From Saprospiraceae bacterium (GTDB lineage Bacteria; Bacteroidota; Bacteroidia; Chitinophagales; Saprospiraceae): 37,234 nt of DNA. Shown here piece after piece: positions 24,650-33,549 of the stretch. The notes beneath the pieces are model-generated. The model was not told the origin of the DNA and searched no databases. It was given only the letters and a program-made list of their open reading frames with translations. A program made the translations under genes and the position numbers. Every line of letters begins with the position of its first letter. Position 1 is the first letter of the stretch. Location of the stretch: contig JAHDDE010000036.1 in the NCBI GenBank assembly GCA_020629515.1, forward strand, positions 1 to 37,234, given 5' to 3'.

Positions 24650-25603
24650 ATGGCTGAAAAAGTGATACCAGTAGTTGATCTCTCCCAATTTGTTAATGGA
24701 TCTCAACAAGAGAGAGCTGATTTTGTAAAGGCGTTAGGAGAGGCATTTCATAATATTGGATTTGTTGGAGTTAAGAATCATGGAATAGCAATGTCTTTAA
24801 TAGATTCTTTTTATGACAGATCAAAAGAGTTTTTTGCATTGCCTAAATCGACCAAGATAAACTATGAGATTCCTGGCTTAGCAGGACAACGAGGTTATAC
24901 ATCTTTCGGCAAAGAGCACGCTAAAGGTTCTAAGGTGGCTGATTTGAAGGAATTTTTTCAGATTGGTCAAGAAGTAGCAGAAGATCATCCCCAAAGGACT
25001 AATTATCCTGATAATGTTAAGGTATCTGAGGTTCCAGAATTTGCTAAGTTAGGCTCTCAGTTGTACAAAGCATTCGAAAAGGTTGGTGCTGAATTGCTAA
25101 AGGCGATTGCCATTCATCTTGATTTAGGTGAAGAATATTTTACTTCGAAGATCGAAGATGGATTAAGTATTCTAAGGGCTATTCACTACCCACCGATTAC
25201 TCAAGAGCCAGAAAGTGCGTTGAGAGCAGAGCAGCATGAAGATATCAATCTTATTACTCTATTGGTGGGTGCAAGCGCCGGTGGATTGCAGCTGCTAAGT
25301 AAAAATGATCAATGGCTTGATATAGAGCCTGAAGAGGATGAAATAGTAATCAATGTTGGAGACATGCTACAGCGCCTAACTAATGATTATCTCAAGTCAA
25401 CAACACATAGAGTAATTAATCCACCTCGTTCAGAGTGGCATAAGCCTCGACTGTCTATACCATTCTTTCTTCATCCTGTTGCGGATATGGATTTAACCTG
25501 CTTAGACAAGTGTGTTACTGATTCTCGCCCGCTTTCTTATCAACCTATCACAGCTGGCGAATATTTAGATCAGCGATTGCGCGAGATTGGGTTGAAAAAA
25601 TAA
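24650..25603 (+). CDS. 2-oxoglutarate/Fe(II)-dependent oxygenase, isopenicillin N synthase family
   Basis: This non-haem iron enzyme has 317 aa. It begins with the DIOX_N-type domain (IPVVDLSQF, then GFVGVKNHGI and FFALP, about 5-120) and continues into the double-stranded beta-helix. The iron ligands are His196 and Asp198 (HEDINLITLL) and His253 (STTHRV). Arg267 and Ser269 (RLS) bind 2-oxoglutarate. Homologues are widespread in bacteria and plants and act on many small molecules; the substrate cannot be deduced here, and no biosynthetic cluster surrounds it. It is a single-gene unit with its own promoter box and a very strong terminator. Confidence 0.92.
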   Translation: MAEKVIPVVDLSQFVNGSQQERADFVKALGEAFHNIGFVGVKNHGIAMSLIDSFYDRSKEFFALPKSTKINYEIPGLAGQRGYTSFGKEHAKGSKVADLKEFFQIGQEVAEDHPQRTNYPDNVKVSEVPEFAKLGSQLYKAFEKVGAELLKAIAIHLDLGEEYFTSKIEDGLSILRAIHYPPITQEPESALRAEQHEDINLITLLVGASAGGLQLLSKNDQWLDIEPEEDEIVINVGDMLQRLTNDYLKSTTHRVINPPRSEWHKPRLSIPFFLHPVADMDLTCLDKCVTDSRPLSYQPITAGEYLDQRLREIGLKK

Positions 25604-25618
25604 AAATCCAATAAAAAA

Positions 25619-25648
25619 GGCTCATGTGATTTCACATGAGCCTTTTTT
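25619..25648. terminator. Strong bidirectional terminator between the oxygenase gene and rpsT
   Basis: GGCTCATGTGA (25619-25629) and TCACATGAGCC (25632-25642) form a perfect 11-bp stem, followed by six T. On the reverse strand the stem is followed by a T-rich run as well (AATAAAAAA in the forward reading), so it can stop transcription from both convergent genes. Confidence 0.92.
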
Positions 25649-25671
25649 ACTTTTAAAACAAGTTATATTTT

Positions 25672-25926
25672 TTACCCTAAGGCTTTTATGTGTTTGCTCA
25701 ATTTACTTTTAACGTTAGCGGCTTTATTCTTATGCCATAAGTTCTTTTTTGCTAGCTTGTCTATCATGCTAACCACTTTTGGAAAGAATTTTTGCGCTTC
25801 AGCTTGATCCTCAATGTCTCTTAATTTAGAGATTGCAGTTCGTGTAGATTTTTTATAATACCTGTTGACAAGTCTTTTTTTAGCGTCTTGTCTTACTCTT
25901 TTCTTTGCAGATGGATTATTAGCCAT
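25672..25926 (-). CDS. rpsT: 30S ribosomal protein S20
   Basis: This 84-aa basic protein binds the 5' and 3' minor domains of 16S rRNA. The start MANNPSAKKRVRQ and the Lys/Arg-rich helical composition (RYYKKSTRTAISKLR) are diagnostic, and the length matches the family. Single gene with a TACCTTTG promoter box about 37 nt upstream and the bidirectional terminator downstream. Nothing unusual seen. Confidence 0.97.
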   Translation of the reverse strand: MANNPSAKKRVRQDAKKRLVNRYYKKSTRTAISKLRDIEDQAEAQKFFPKVVSMIDKLAKKNLWHKNKAANVKSKLSKHIKALG

Positions 25927-25962
25927 TATATCTATTTTCTATTACTTGTTTTAAAAGAGGCG

Positions 25963-25970
25963 CAAAGGTA
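25963..25970 (-). promoter_or_regulatory. Candidate -7 box for rpsT
   Basis: The reverse strand reads TACCTTTG, an exact TAnnTTTG match, 36 nt upstream of the rpsT ATG. It is identical to the argS box. No clean -33 TTG is visible. Confidence 0.55.
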
Positions 25971-26087
25971 TAATATTTTAATTAGGAAAAAAAGGGTCCT
26001 TATTGTTTCCTTATAATTATCTGCAGCTTGCAACATATTTGTTCAATTTATACCGTCAAAGGGTTACTATCACATTAATATTTACGT

Positions 26088-26095
26088 CATATTTG
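26088..26095 (+). promoter_or_regulatory. Candidate -7 box for sucA
   Basis: CATATTTG differs from TAnnTTTG only at the first base. It ends 24 nt before the sucA ATG, a spacing very similar to argS and serA, which supports it despite the mismatch. Confidence 0.4.
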
Positions 26096-26119
26096 CAGGA
26101 CTAAAGTGTAGTTTAAACC

Positions 26120-28873
26120 ATGGCGGATTTCTCTTATGTTTTTAATGCCCATCCATCATTCATAGATGAGATGTATAACAAGTATACTAATGACCCTACA
26201 TCGGTAGAAGATGGGTGGAGATCTTTTTTTGAAGGTTATGAATTTGGTCAAGATAAACCGACCAATGGAGCAAAGTCTGATCAGCGATCCTCAAGTGTCC
26301 AAACAAGCGGTAATTCTGGGCTCTCCAAAGAGTTCGGAGTGATGTCAATTATCCATGGATTTAGAGATCGGGGACACCTATTATCAACCACTAACCCCAT
26401 CCGACAAAGAAGGGATAGAAGACCTCATTTAGATCTTAATGACTACCAATTAGAGGAGAATGATAGAAATAAGAAATTCCAAGCATCTGAAGAAATTGGA
26501 ATAACTGATGGCACACTTCAAGATGTCATTGATAAACTTAAAAGAATTTACACGGGCAACATAGGATTTGAGTATTCTCATATCGAGAATAGAGAAAAGA
26601 GAATGTGGTTAAGGGAGAAAATCGAATCACGACCACTTGATGATTCATATGGCTTAGATAATGCAAAAAAGAAACGAATACTCGAAAAACTAAACGGTGC
26701 TGTGGGGTTTGAAAGTTTCTTGAATAAGAAATACGTAGGGCAGAAAAGATTTTCATTAGAAGGGGGAGAGTCTATCATTGCGGGATTAGATGCTATAATA
26801 ACTACGGGTGCAGATAAAGGTGTGAAGGAAGTCGTAATCGGTATGGCTCACCGTGGGCGATTGAATGTGTTAGCCAATATAATGGGTAAGACATATGAAC
26901 ATATTTTTAACGAATTTGAAGGAACAGCCGTACCTGATTTGAGTTTTGGCGATGGCGATGTAAAATATCATTTAGGTTATAGCTCTTTACTTAAGACTGC
27001 TAATGATAAAGAAATCCATCTTAAACTTGTACCTAACCCATCTCATCTTGAAGCAGTTAATACTGTGGTGCAAGGTTTTTCAAGAGCTAAGGCAGACATA
27101 CTTTACAATAGCGATTATGACAGTATATTACCAATACTGATACATGGCGATGCAGCTATCGCCGGACAAGGTATTGTTTATGAGACTGTACAGATGAGCC
27201 AATTAGATGGATACTACACCGGTGGCACGATACATATGGTCATTAATAATCAGGTCGGGTTTACAACAGATTTTGATGACGCCAGATCATCAACTTACTG
27301 CACAGGTGTAGCCAGTTTGGTTCAAGCTCCTGTTTTTCATGTTAATGGAGATGACCCTGAAGCATTAGTATTTGCTGTGGAGTTAGCCACCGAATATAGA
27401 CAGAAGTTTAATAATGATGTGTTTATAGATATGGTGTGCTATCGTCGTCATGGGCATAATGAAGGAGATGATCCTAAATTTACTCAGCCTGAGATGTATG
27501 AGTTCATCAATAGTCACAAGGATCCAAGAGAACTATACGTAGCTAAGTTGCTAAAGCGCGGAGATGTCGATCATAAGATTGCTACAGATATGGAAAAGGA
27601 GTTCTGGAATGATTTGCAAGAGAGGTTAGATGAAGTAAAGCAAAAACCGCTTCCATATGTATACCAAGAACCCGAAAACGAATGGCGCAAGCTAAAAAAA
27701 GTCATTGATCCTAAAGAATTTGACTCATCTCCTAAAACTGGTGTTACTAAAAAGACCGTCTCCAAAGTAATCGAGCACTTAATGACTTATAAGGAGGGTT
27801 TTACTCCTTTAAGTAAAATATTGCGATTACAAAAAGGAAAGCAGAAACTCCTTGATGCAGGCAAAATTGACTGGGCTTTTGCGGAGTTGATCGCATATGG
27901 ATCTATTCTATTGGATCAAAAGGATATACGTATTAGTGGGCAAGATGTCAAAAGAGGAACTTTTTCTCACAGACATGCCATATTCCGAGATGGCAATACG
28001 TATCAAGAGTATAACCGCTTTGACGGTTTGGATGAGAAACAAGGTAAGTTTCACATATATAATTCACTATTATCTGAATTTGGGGTATTGGGATTTGAAT
28101 ATGGATACTCACTTGCCTCTCCTCAGTCTTTGGTCATTTGGGAAGCTCAGTTTGGAGATTTTTATAATGGCGCCCAAACGATGATCGATCAATTCATCAT
28201 GGCTGGTGAGAGTAAGTGGCGTAGGATGAGTGGTTTAGTAATGTTATTGCCTCATGGTTACGAAGGCCAAGGTCCAGAACATTCTTCCGCACGTTTAGAG
28301 CGATTTTTGCAAGCCAGCGCCGAATATAATGTCACCGTTGCCAATATTACAACCCCGGCTAATTTCTTTCATGCTTTAAGGCGACAATTGGAACGACCTT
28401 TTAGAAAGCCATTAATAGTGATGTCCCCTAAGTCTTTGTTCAGACATCCTAAATGCGTATCTGACATATCTGACTTATATACAGGAAATAAGTTTGTGGA
28501 AATATTTGATGATGTTCAGGCAGACCCTAAAAAGGTCAAAACATTATTAGTCTGTACTGGGAAGGTTTATTACGATCTTCTTGCTAAGAAAGAAGAATTA
28601 GGTAAAGATGATGTAGCTATAGTTCGCTTAGAACAGATATATCCATATCCTAAAAAACAGATGGATGCTATATTCAAAAAGTACAGTAAAGCTAAAATCA
28701 GATGGGTTCAAGAAGAACCACTTAATATGGGTGCATGGCAATACTTATTAAGCTTCTGGAGAAATCCTGATATAGAATTTGTTGGAAGAAAAGTAAGTGC
28801 GTCTCCTGCAACAGGCTTCAAAAAAGTTCATGATCAGCAACAAAAGGAATTGGTAGATAAAGCCTTTAAGTAG
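26120..28873 (+). CDS. sucA: 2-oxoglutarate dehydrogenase E1 component
   Basis: This thiamine-diphosphate-dependent E1 subunit decarboxylates 2-oxoglutarate and passes the succinyl group to E2 lipoyl arms in the TCA cycle. The 917-aa length is normal. The N-terminal segment (FSYVFNAHPSFIDEMY ... WRSFFEGYEF) is the E2-binding region. GMAHRGRLNVLANIMGK and HGDAAIAGQG (about 341-350) form the cofactor and active-site region. RRHGHNEGDDP and the late GQGPEHSSARLERFLQ block belong to the transketolase-like domains. The E2 gene (sucB) does not follow; the next gene is convergent, so the complex is encoded at split loci here. Confidence 0.97.
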   Translation: MADFSYVFNAHPSFIDEMYNKYTNDPTSVEDGWRSFFEGYEFGQDKPTNGAKSDQRSSSVQTSGNSGLSKEFGVMSIIHGFRDRGHLLSTTNPIRQRRDRRPHLDLNDYQLEENDRNKKFQASEEIGITDGTLQDVIDKLKRIYTGNIGFEYSHIENREKRMWLREKIESRPLDDSYGLDNAKKKRILEKLNGAVGFESFLNKKYVGQKRFSLEGGESIIAGLDAIITTGADKGVKEVVIGMAHRGRLNVLANIMGKTYEHIFNEFEGTAVPDLSFGDGDVKYHLGYSSLLKTANDKEIHLKLVPNPSHLEAVNTVVQGFSRAKADILYNSDYDSILPILIHGDAAIAGQGIVYETVQMSQLDGYYTGGTIHMVINNQVGFTTDFDDARSSTYCTGVASLVQAPVFHVNGDDPEALVFAVELATEYRQKFNNDVFIDMVCYRRHGHNEGDDPKFTQPEMYEFINSHKDPRELYVAKLLKRGDVDHKIATDMEKEFWNDLQERLDEVKQKPLPYVYQEPENEWRKLKKVIDPKEFDSSPKTGVTKKTVSKVIEHLMTYKEGFTPLSKILRLQKGKQKLLDAGKIDWAFAELIAYGSILLDQKDIRISGQDVKRGTFSHRHAIFRDGNTYQEYNRFDGLDEKQGKFHIYNSLLSEFGVLGFEYGYSLASPQSLVIWEAQFGDFYNGAQTMIDQFIMAGESKWRRMSGLVMLLPHGYEGQGPEHSSARLERFLQASAEYNVTVANITTPANFFHALRRQLERPFRKPLIVMSPKSLFRHPKCVSDISDLYTGNKFVEIFDDVQADPKKVKTLLVCTGKVYYDLLAKKEELGKDDVAIVRLEQIYPYPKKQMDAIFKKYSKAKIRWVQEEPLNMGAWQYLLSFWRNPDIEFVGRKVSASPATGFKKVHDQQQKELVDKAFK

Positions 28874-28884
28874 GAGATAAAAGG

Positions 28885-29631
28885 TTATTTGATTACTAAT
28901 TCATCTGAAAGATCGTCTGAAACTACAATATTAGTGATTCCGTTGCCATTGATCCTCCCTCCAGATAATTTCAGCCCATTATAGCTACGATAATCTGGCC
29001 ATGCCGATTGGAATCGAGGTAGAGAATCATTGTAATTAGTATAAAAGTCCCACTGTGATATCAGTTTTTCATCCTGATTTACATAGAGGACATATTTGTT
29101 ATCGGGAGTTACCCCGACATCACTAAAAGTCATCTCTATTTTATCTGCCATTATCCCTAATTGAGTAGTATCTGGAGATAGGATCTTTAGCGTCACACCA
29201 GGGTCTTTAAGTTTGAATGGCATGAATAGCCAGTAGCTATCATTAATCCACATCTTTTTGGCTCTGTCAAGATATAAGTTAATACTATCTTGATGTTGCA
29301 TTATTTGACCTGACTTTTTAACTGTTCCTGTCATGTCGTCCATTTTTAAGAGATATTCCATTTCTTGAGACGGGATGTCAATCTTAACGATTTGGTTCTT
29401 TTTATCCCAAATATGAGTTCTTCTTTCAAAAAAGGTCCATTTGAAAAACTGTTTTGCTTCCCAAGTTTCATTACCTCCCATGGCCTCCATTATCTGATCG
29501 GCAAGTAATAAAGCATCTGGATCTGAGGAGTTAATGGAAGTAGATTCTACTTCAAGGTCTATTACATCTGGTTGATCTTTACACGATATTAGTACCAATA
29601 AAGTCAATGTGAATAAGAGAAATTTTTGCAT
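28885..29631 (-). CDS. Lipoprotein of unknown function
   Basis: This 248-aa protein has a lipoprotein signal peptide with lipobox LISC (Cys17), followed by Lys-Asp, so it is likely sorted to the outer membrane. A segment IMEAMGGNETWEAKQFFKWTF starts a beta-rich domain of alternating strands with many aromatic and charged residues. It resembles the uncharacterised Bacteroidota proteins that open with an A-M-G-G-x-x-x-W motif (DUF6503-like), reported here with low certainty. No catalytic motif is evident. It begins 5 nt after the stop of the T9SS hydrolase gene on the same strand and is probably co-transcribed with it and the thiolase. It ends 11 nt from convergent sucA. Confidence 0.75.
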   Translation of the reverse strand: MQKFLLFTLTLLVLISCKDQPDVIDLEVESTSINSSDPDALLLADQIMEAMGGNETWEAKQFFKWTFFERRTHIWDKKNQIVKIDIPSQEMEYLLKMDDMTGTVKKSGQIMQHQDSINLYLDRAKKMWINDSYWLFMPFKLKDPGVTLKILSPDTTQLGIMADKIEMTFSDVGVTPDNKYVLYVNQDEKLISQWDFYTNYNDSLPRFQSAWPDYRSYNGLKLSGGRINGNGITNIVVSDDLSDELVIK

Positions 29632-29636
29632 ATCGA

Positions 29637-31097
29637 TTATTGAATGACGATTTTTTCTGTTAATACTTTATCATTGGTCCAAACCTTGACTATGTAAATG
29701 CCACGTCTAAAATTTGATACATCCAGCTTAGCATATGATGATTGGGTGCTATTGTTAGAGATTATTCTTTGACCATTAAGATTATACACTTCAATTAGAT
29801 TGATACCATCAATTTTACTTTTGATGTTGACAGTATTATGAGTTGGATTAGGATAAATACTCAATTCTCCAGAGTTATAGGATATTTCTGTCGTTGATAC
29901 TGTATTGTCAACAAAGGAAAGTAGCCAAGGAACACCAACCTGGAGAGCTGGAGCGATGCAGTCAGTATGACTCAAGTTTTGACCACCTGCTACATCCATA
30001 GCACTTACGTTTTCTGCTCCCAATTCATTCATAACCGAATCCGCTACAATTGAATTCATGAACGGTACATTATCATCACTTTTGCAATAGAGCATTAAGG
30101 TTGGAGCAGTAGGTTTCCAATCAAAAAGATCATTATTCTTAAGATGCTGTATAAAGGGATGATCCGGATTCATCATAATCTCTTCTCTAAATGAGTCGTT
30201 AAAAAGAAATTTAGGAAATGATCCCCCAAAATCTCTCTCTAAGATGTCCAATAACTGGGCATTCATCTCAAATAAACCTTCTCCTGTTGTGGCAAACTGA
30301 CTAATCACAGAGATGAATTCAGTTCTAAATATATCGCTAAGTTGATCATAAGTGCTATCATCAATAGCTTTCATACCAAGTATTGTATATACTAAATAGG
30401 AAGGGAAGAAAAACTCTTCATCAATAAAAGCTAATTCTAACATAACACCTGATATACTATAAGGTCCACTCATAGGAAGTGAGGCAGTAACCGCAAGATC
30501 TTGAGATAATGTTTCTTCGATCTTCCTTTGTGCCGCCATAGCGCCATGACCACCCTGGCTATAGCCTGTGATAAAAAGCTGTTGAGTATAGGCGATCTCG
30601 TTTTCATCAAGATATTCTTTAGTCGCCGAAAGCATGTCGATCATAGCAGATGCCTCTGTCTCACTATTAACATAAGGATGAAAACCACGTGAATCTCCCA
30701 TGCCTACATAATCAGGAGCAATAGTAATAAAGCCTAATGCGCCAAAAGCTCCGGCTAATAAATACTCTTGACCTGCTAAATTGGAAGGTACCTGACTTCT
30801 CCCGGAAGTAGTGCCGTGTTGATAATTTAATATAGGTTTAGGACCATCGAGGAGATCTGGTACTATCAATAGACCACTTGCTGTGTCTAACATCATATCG
30901 GACCCTGTGGTAGTATAATTGATCTTATATAGATCCACACCATTTGGTACCTCGATGTCCGGTATGAAAGTGTTAATTATTACAGAGAATGTCGCCTGAT
31001 TAAGATTTCCTAAAAATTCCGCTTTGATTAAGTCTTGTGATTTGGCATTGAATATTCCAATGATGACAACACAAAGTGAAAGAATTATCTTTTTCAT
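29637..31097 (-). CDS. Secreted alpha/beta hydrolase (lipase/esterase-like) with T9SS sorting domain
   Basis: This 486-aa exported hydrolase has a signal peptide (1-20, ending NAKSQ). A catalytic alpha/beta-hydrolase domain spans about 50-390: NYQHGTTSG oxyanion loop, DYVGMGDSRG, nucleophile Ser180 in GYSQGGHGAM, a late CKSDDNVPF aspartate segment near 340, and an LSHTDC histidine near 375. It resembles secretory lipases and prolyl-oligopeptidase-like esterases. A type A T9SS sorting domain (SIYPNPTHNTVNI to EKIVIQ) covers about 410-486, so it is delivered outside the cell. The thiolase gene lies 43 nt upstream and the lipoprotein gene 5 nt downstream, all in one direction. A lipid or ester substrate is likely but not proved. 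Confidence 0.88.
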   Translation of the reverse strand: MKKIILSLCVVIIGIFNAKSQDLIKAEFLGNLNQATFSVIINTFIPDIEVPNGVDLYKINYTTTGSDMMLDTASGLLIVPDLLDGPKPILNYQHGTTSGRSQVPSNLAGQEYLLAGAFGALGFITIAPDYVGMGDSRGFHPYVNSETEASAMIDMLSATKEYLDENEIAYTQQLFITGYSQGGHGAMAAQRKIEETLSQDLAVTASLPMSGPYSISGVMLELAFIDEEFFFPSYLVYTILGMKAIDDSTYDQLSDIFRTEFISVISQFATTGEGLFEMNAQLLDILERDFGGSFPKFLFNDSFREEIMMNPDHPFIQHLKNNDLFDWKPTAPTLMLYCKSDDNVPFMNSIVADSVMNELGAENVSAMDVAGGQNLSHTDCIAPALQVGVPWLLSFVDNTVSTTEISYNSGELSIYPNPTHNTVNIKSKIDGINLIEVYNLNGQRIISNNSTQSSYAKLDVSNFRRGIYIVKVWTNDKVLTEKIVIQ

Positions 31098-31140
31098 ATT
31101 TACAAGTTACATTAATTCTTGTCGACTTAGCAATGTAGTA

Positions 31141-32319
31141 TTAAATGGCTTCTATGATTATGGCGCTTGCTCCACCACCTCCATTGCATAAAGTAGCTAA
31201 TCCTCTTTTTCCACCTTCATTACGTAAAGTATGTATAAGAGTCGTAAGTATACGAGCTCCCGAGCATCCAAGAGGGTGCCCCAAAGAGACTGCTCCTCCA
31301 TTGATATTCATTATATCTTGAGGGATACCACATGTTTTACTAAAGGCTAGTGCAACTACAGCAAAGGCCTCGTTGACCTCATAAAAGTCTATATCCGAAT
31401 ATTTCAATCCAGCGCGTTCTAATGCTTTGGGAGCGGCAATAGTAGGAGCTGTAGTAAACCACTGAGGTTCATGAGCCGCATCAGCAAAAGAAATAATTTT
31501 AGCTATTGGTTCTAATTTATACTTTTTAATAGCGTCTTCGCTGGCTAATGTTAATGCGGATGCACCATCATTTAGAGTACTTGCATTGGCAGCAGTTACT
31601 GTTCCCTCTTTACTAAATGCAGGCCTCAATTGAGGAATTTTATCAAATCTTACGTTTTTATATTCTTCATCTTCGGTGAGTATAATGGGATCCTTTTTGC
31701 GTTGGGGTATACTTACTTCAACTATTTCATCTCTAAACTTATTTGCATTAGTTGCTGCCTCTGCACGCTTATAAGACTGTATGGCATACTCGTCTTGTTC
31801 TTCTCTGCTGATATTAAATTTAGTCGCCGTACTGTCGCCACAATTTCCCATTGCTTGTTGGTCGTAGGCATCAGTTAGACCATCTTTTTGGAGTCCATCT
31901 ATAAGGCCACTTGATCCAAATTTAGAACCCCATCTCAATTGAGGTACATAAAATGGAATATTGGTCATGCTTTCCATTCCACCAGCCACAACTACATCAT
32001 TGTGCCCAAGCATGATAGATTGCGCCCCAAACATCGCAGCTTTCATACCAGATGAGCAGACTTTATTTATGGTAGTTGCAGGTACAGTATTTGGGATATC
32101 TGCTCTCATGGCAGCTTGTCTTGCGGGGGCTTGACCTAAGTTAGCTTGACACACATTACCCATTAAAACTTCATTTACCCATTCTACTTTTATATTTCCT
32201 GATTTTAAAGCGGATTCAATAGATATAGAACCCAATTGGGTTGCGGAGAATGTTTTAAGTGCTCCTCCAAAACTGCCCATAGGAGTTCTTTTGGCACTTA
32301 CAATGTATACTGATTTCAT
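31141..32319 (-). CDS. Acetyl-CoA C-acetyltransferase (thiolase)
   Basis: This thiolase-family enzyme of 392 aa catalyses reversible condensation of two acetyl-CoA or thiolysis of 3-ketoacyl-CoA in the cytosol. The nucleophile Cys88 sits in NKVCSSGMKAAM, His348 in GGAVSLGHPLGCSGAR, and the second catalytic Cys378 in LCNGGGGASAI. The RTPMGSFGGALK opening is typical of the acetyl-CoA acetyltransferase subgroup. No acyl-CoA dehydrogenase, hydratase or polyhydroxyalkanoate gene is adjacent, so the pathway (fatty-acid breakdown or acetoacetyl-CoA supply) cannot be decided. It probably leads the three-gene reverse unit with the secreted hydrolase and the lipoprotein. Confidence 0.95.
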   Translation of the reverse strand: MKSVYIVSAKRTPMGSFGGALKTFSATQLGSISIESALKSGNIKVEWVNEVLMGNVCQANLGQAPARQAAMRADIPNTVPATTINKVCSSGMKAAMFGAQSIMLGHNDVVVAGGMESMTNIPFYVPQLRWGSKFGSSGLIDGLQKDGLTDAYDQQAMGNCGDSTATKFNISREEQDEYAIQSYKRAEAATNANKFRDEIVEVSIPQRKKDPIILTEDEEYKNVRFDKIPQLRPAFSKEGTVTAANASTLNDGASALTLASEDAIKKYKLEPIAKIISFADAAHEPQWFTTAPTIAAPKALERAGLKYSDIDFYEVNEAFAVVALAFSKTCGIPQDIMNINGGAVSLGHPLGCSGARILTTLIHTLRNEGGKRGLATLCNGGGGASAIIIEAI

Positions 32320-32529
32320 AGCTGTATTTGTAGTGTTATCTTCTTAAAAAGATCGCTTTTCTAACATTAAGCTGATCTTTGTGGGAATTTATTTTATTAA
32401 CTAATCGTTTAGATATCGTTTGGTATAATTTAGTACTCTAAGACTAATCATTAACGTCTTACAAATAAAGGAGTTTAGAAAGAATAATATCAAGAAACTA
32501 AATTATAATGATCAAATTAAATTAGCATT

Positions 32530-33549
32530 ATGAAACTGAAACCCGCAATGACTCATATCCTTAAGTTCTCACTTTTAGTACTTCTTACCTCATTTATTAG
32601 TATTACCACCTATAGCCAATCAATTGATGAGGACAATACTGTGTTGTACATGAAGGCTAATGTACTTTATGAATCTGGAAGATATGATGAGGCTGTGAGA
32701 ATGTATAATCGTATCCTATCTAAGGATGACAGTTTTACGAATGCGTATATCATGCGAGCCAAAACCAAATACCAGTTAGGAGCTTTTAAAGGCACAAAAA
32801 AGGATATTTTAGTTTTTATTGACAAGGCTGGAGTCAACAAGGAGGTTATCAAATTAATGGCCAATACGGAATACCGTCTTAACAACCTTAAAGCTGCATC
32901 AAACTATAATAAAACGGCTATAGAGTTAGACCCTTATGATGGAGAGCTCTATCATCAAGCAGGTATGATTGCTATGGATGATGGGCGCAAGAATGATGCT
33001 TGTGAAAGTTATGCTATTGGATCAACTTTGGGACATGGCAAGTCATCCGAAAAATTTAGTGGGGACTGCAATGGGTATGTTATAAAAAGTAAAAATACCA
33101 AACAACAGCCATCTCCAATTGATGAAAATATTGAGTCAACAGGAGAAGTAGCATCAATCGATAGTACGAGAATACCTATGGGCAATCAGCCCTCTAAAAA
33201 TATTCCTGAAGTAGAAGTAGTTAATGAAAGTCCTATTGATTATGACGCTCTTCAAGAGGTAAAAATCGATGAAAAATTGAATATCGCCATAGGAAATGGT
33301 TTGGGAGATAGAAATGTAGAGGATAAGCCAAACATTTTTATACTCTCTACAGAAGATGGTGTAGTGGCGATTAATATATGCGTAGATTCTGATGGGAAAG
33401 TGATCAATGCAGAGTATGATAGAGCCGCTTCCACTTTATATCGTTCATCACTTACTTCATTAGCGCTTAGAAAATCACGAGAATTTATATTTATGCCTTC
33501 TCTTAAAGGAGAACAATGCGGTACGATGTTATACAAAATAAAGGCTTAG
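32530..33549 (+). CDS. Secreted TPR protein with a C-terminal TonB-C-like domain
   Basis: This 339-aa protein has a signal peptide (to about residue 30, TYSQ) and three or four tetratricopeptide-like helical repeats (about 38-165; MKANVLYESGRYDEAVRMYNRIL is the clearest, given here in part as the repeat pattern). A low-complexity, Asn/Ser/Pro/Glu linker covers about 170-240. The C-terminal domain (about 250-339) matches the TonB C-terminal pattern: GVVAINICVDSDGKV, then SLTSLALRKSREFIFMP, then EQCGTMLYKI. There is no transmembrane anchor of a true TonB, so it would be periplasmic and may bind an outer-membrane partner rather than transduce energy. A second in-frame ATG (32548) would also leave a signal peptide. 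Confidence 0.78.
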   Translation: MKLKPAMTHILKFSLLVLLTSFISITTYSQSIDEDNTVLYMKANVLYESGRYDEAVRMYNRILSKDDSFTNAYIMRAKTKYQLGAFKGTKKDILVFIDKAGVNKEVIKLMANTEYRLNNLKAASNYNKTAIELDPYDGELYHQAGMIAMDDGRKNDACESYAIGSTLGHGKSSEKFSGDCNGYVIKSKNTKQQPSPIDENIESTGEVASIDSTRIPMGNQPSKNIPEVEVVNESPIDYDALQEVKIDEKLNIAIGNGLGDRNVEDKPNIFILSTEDGVVAINICVDSDGKVINAEYDRAASTLYRSSLTSLALRKSREFIFMPSLKGEQCGTMLYKIKA

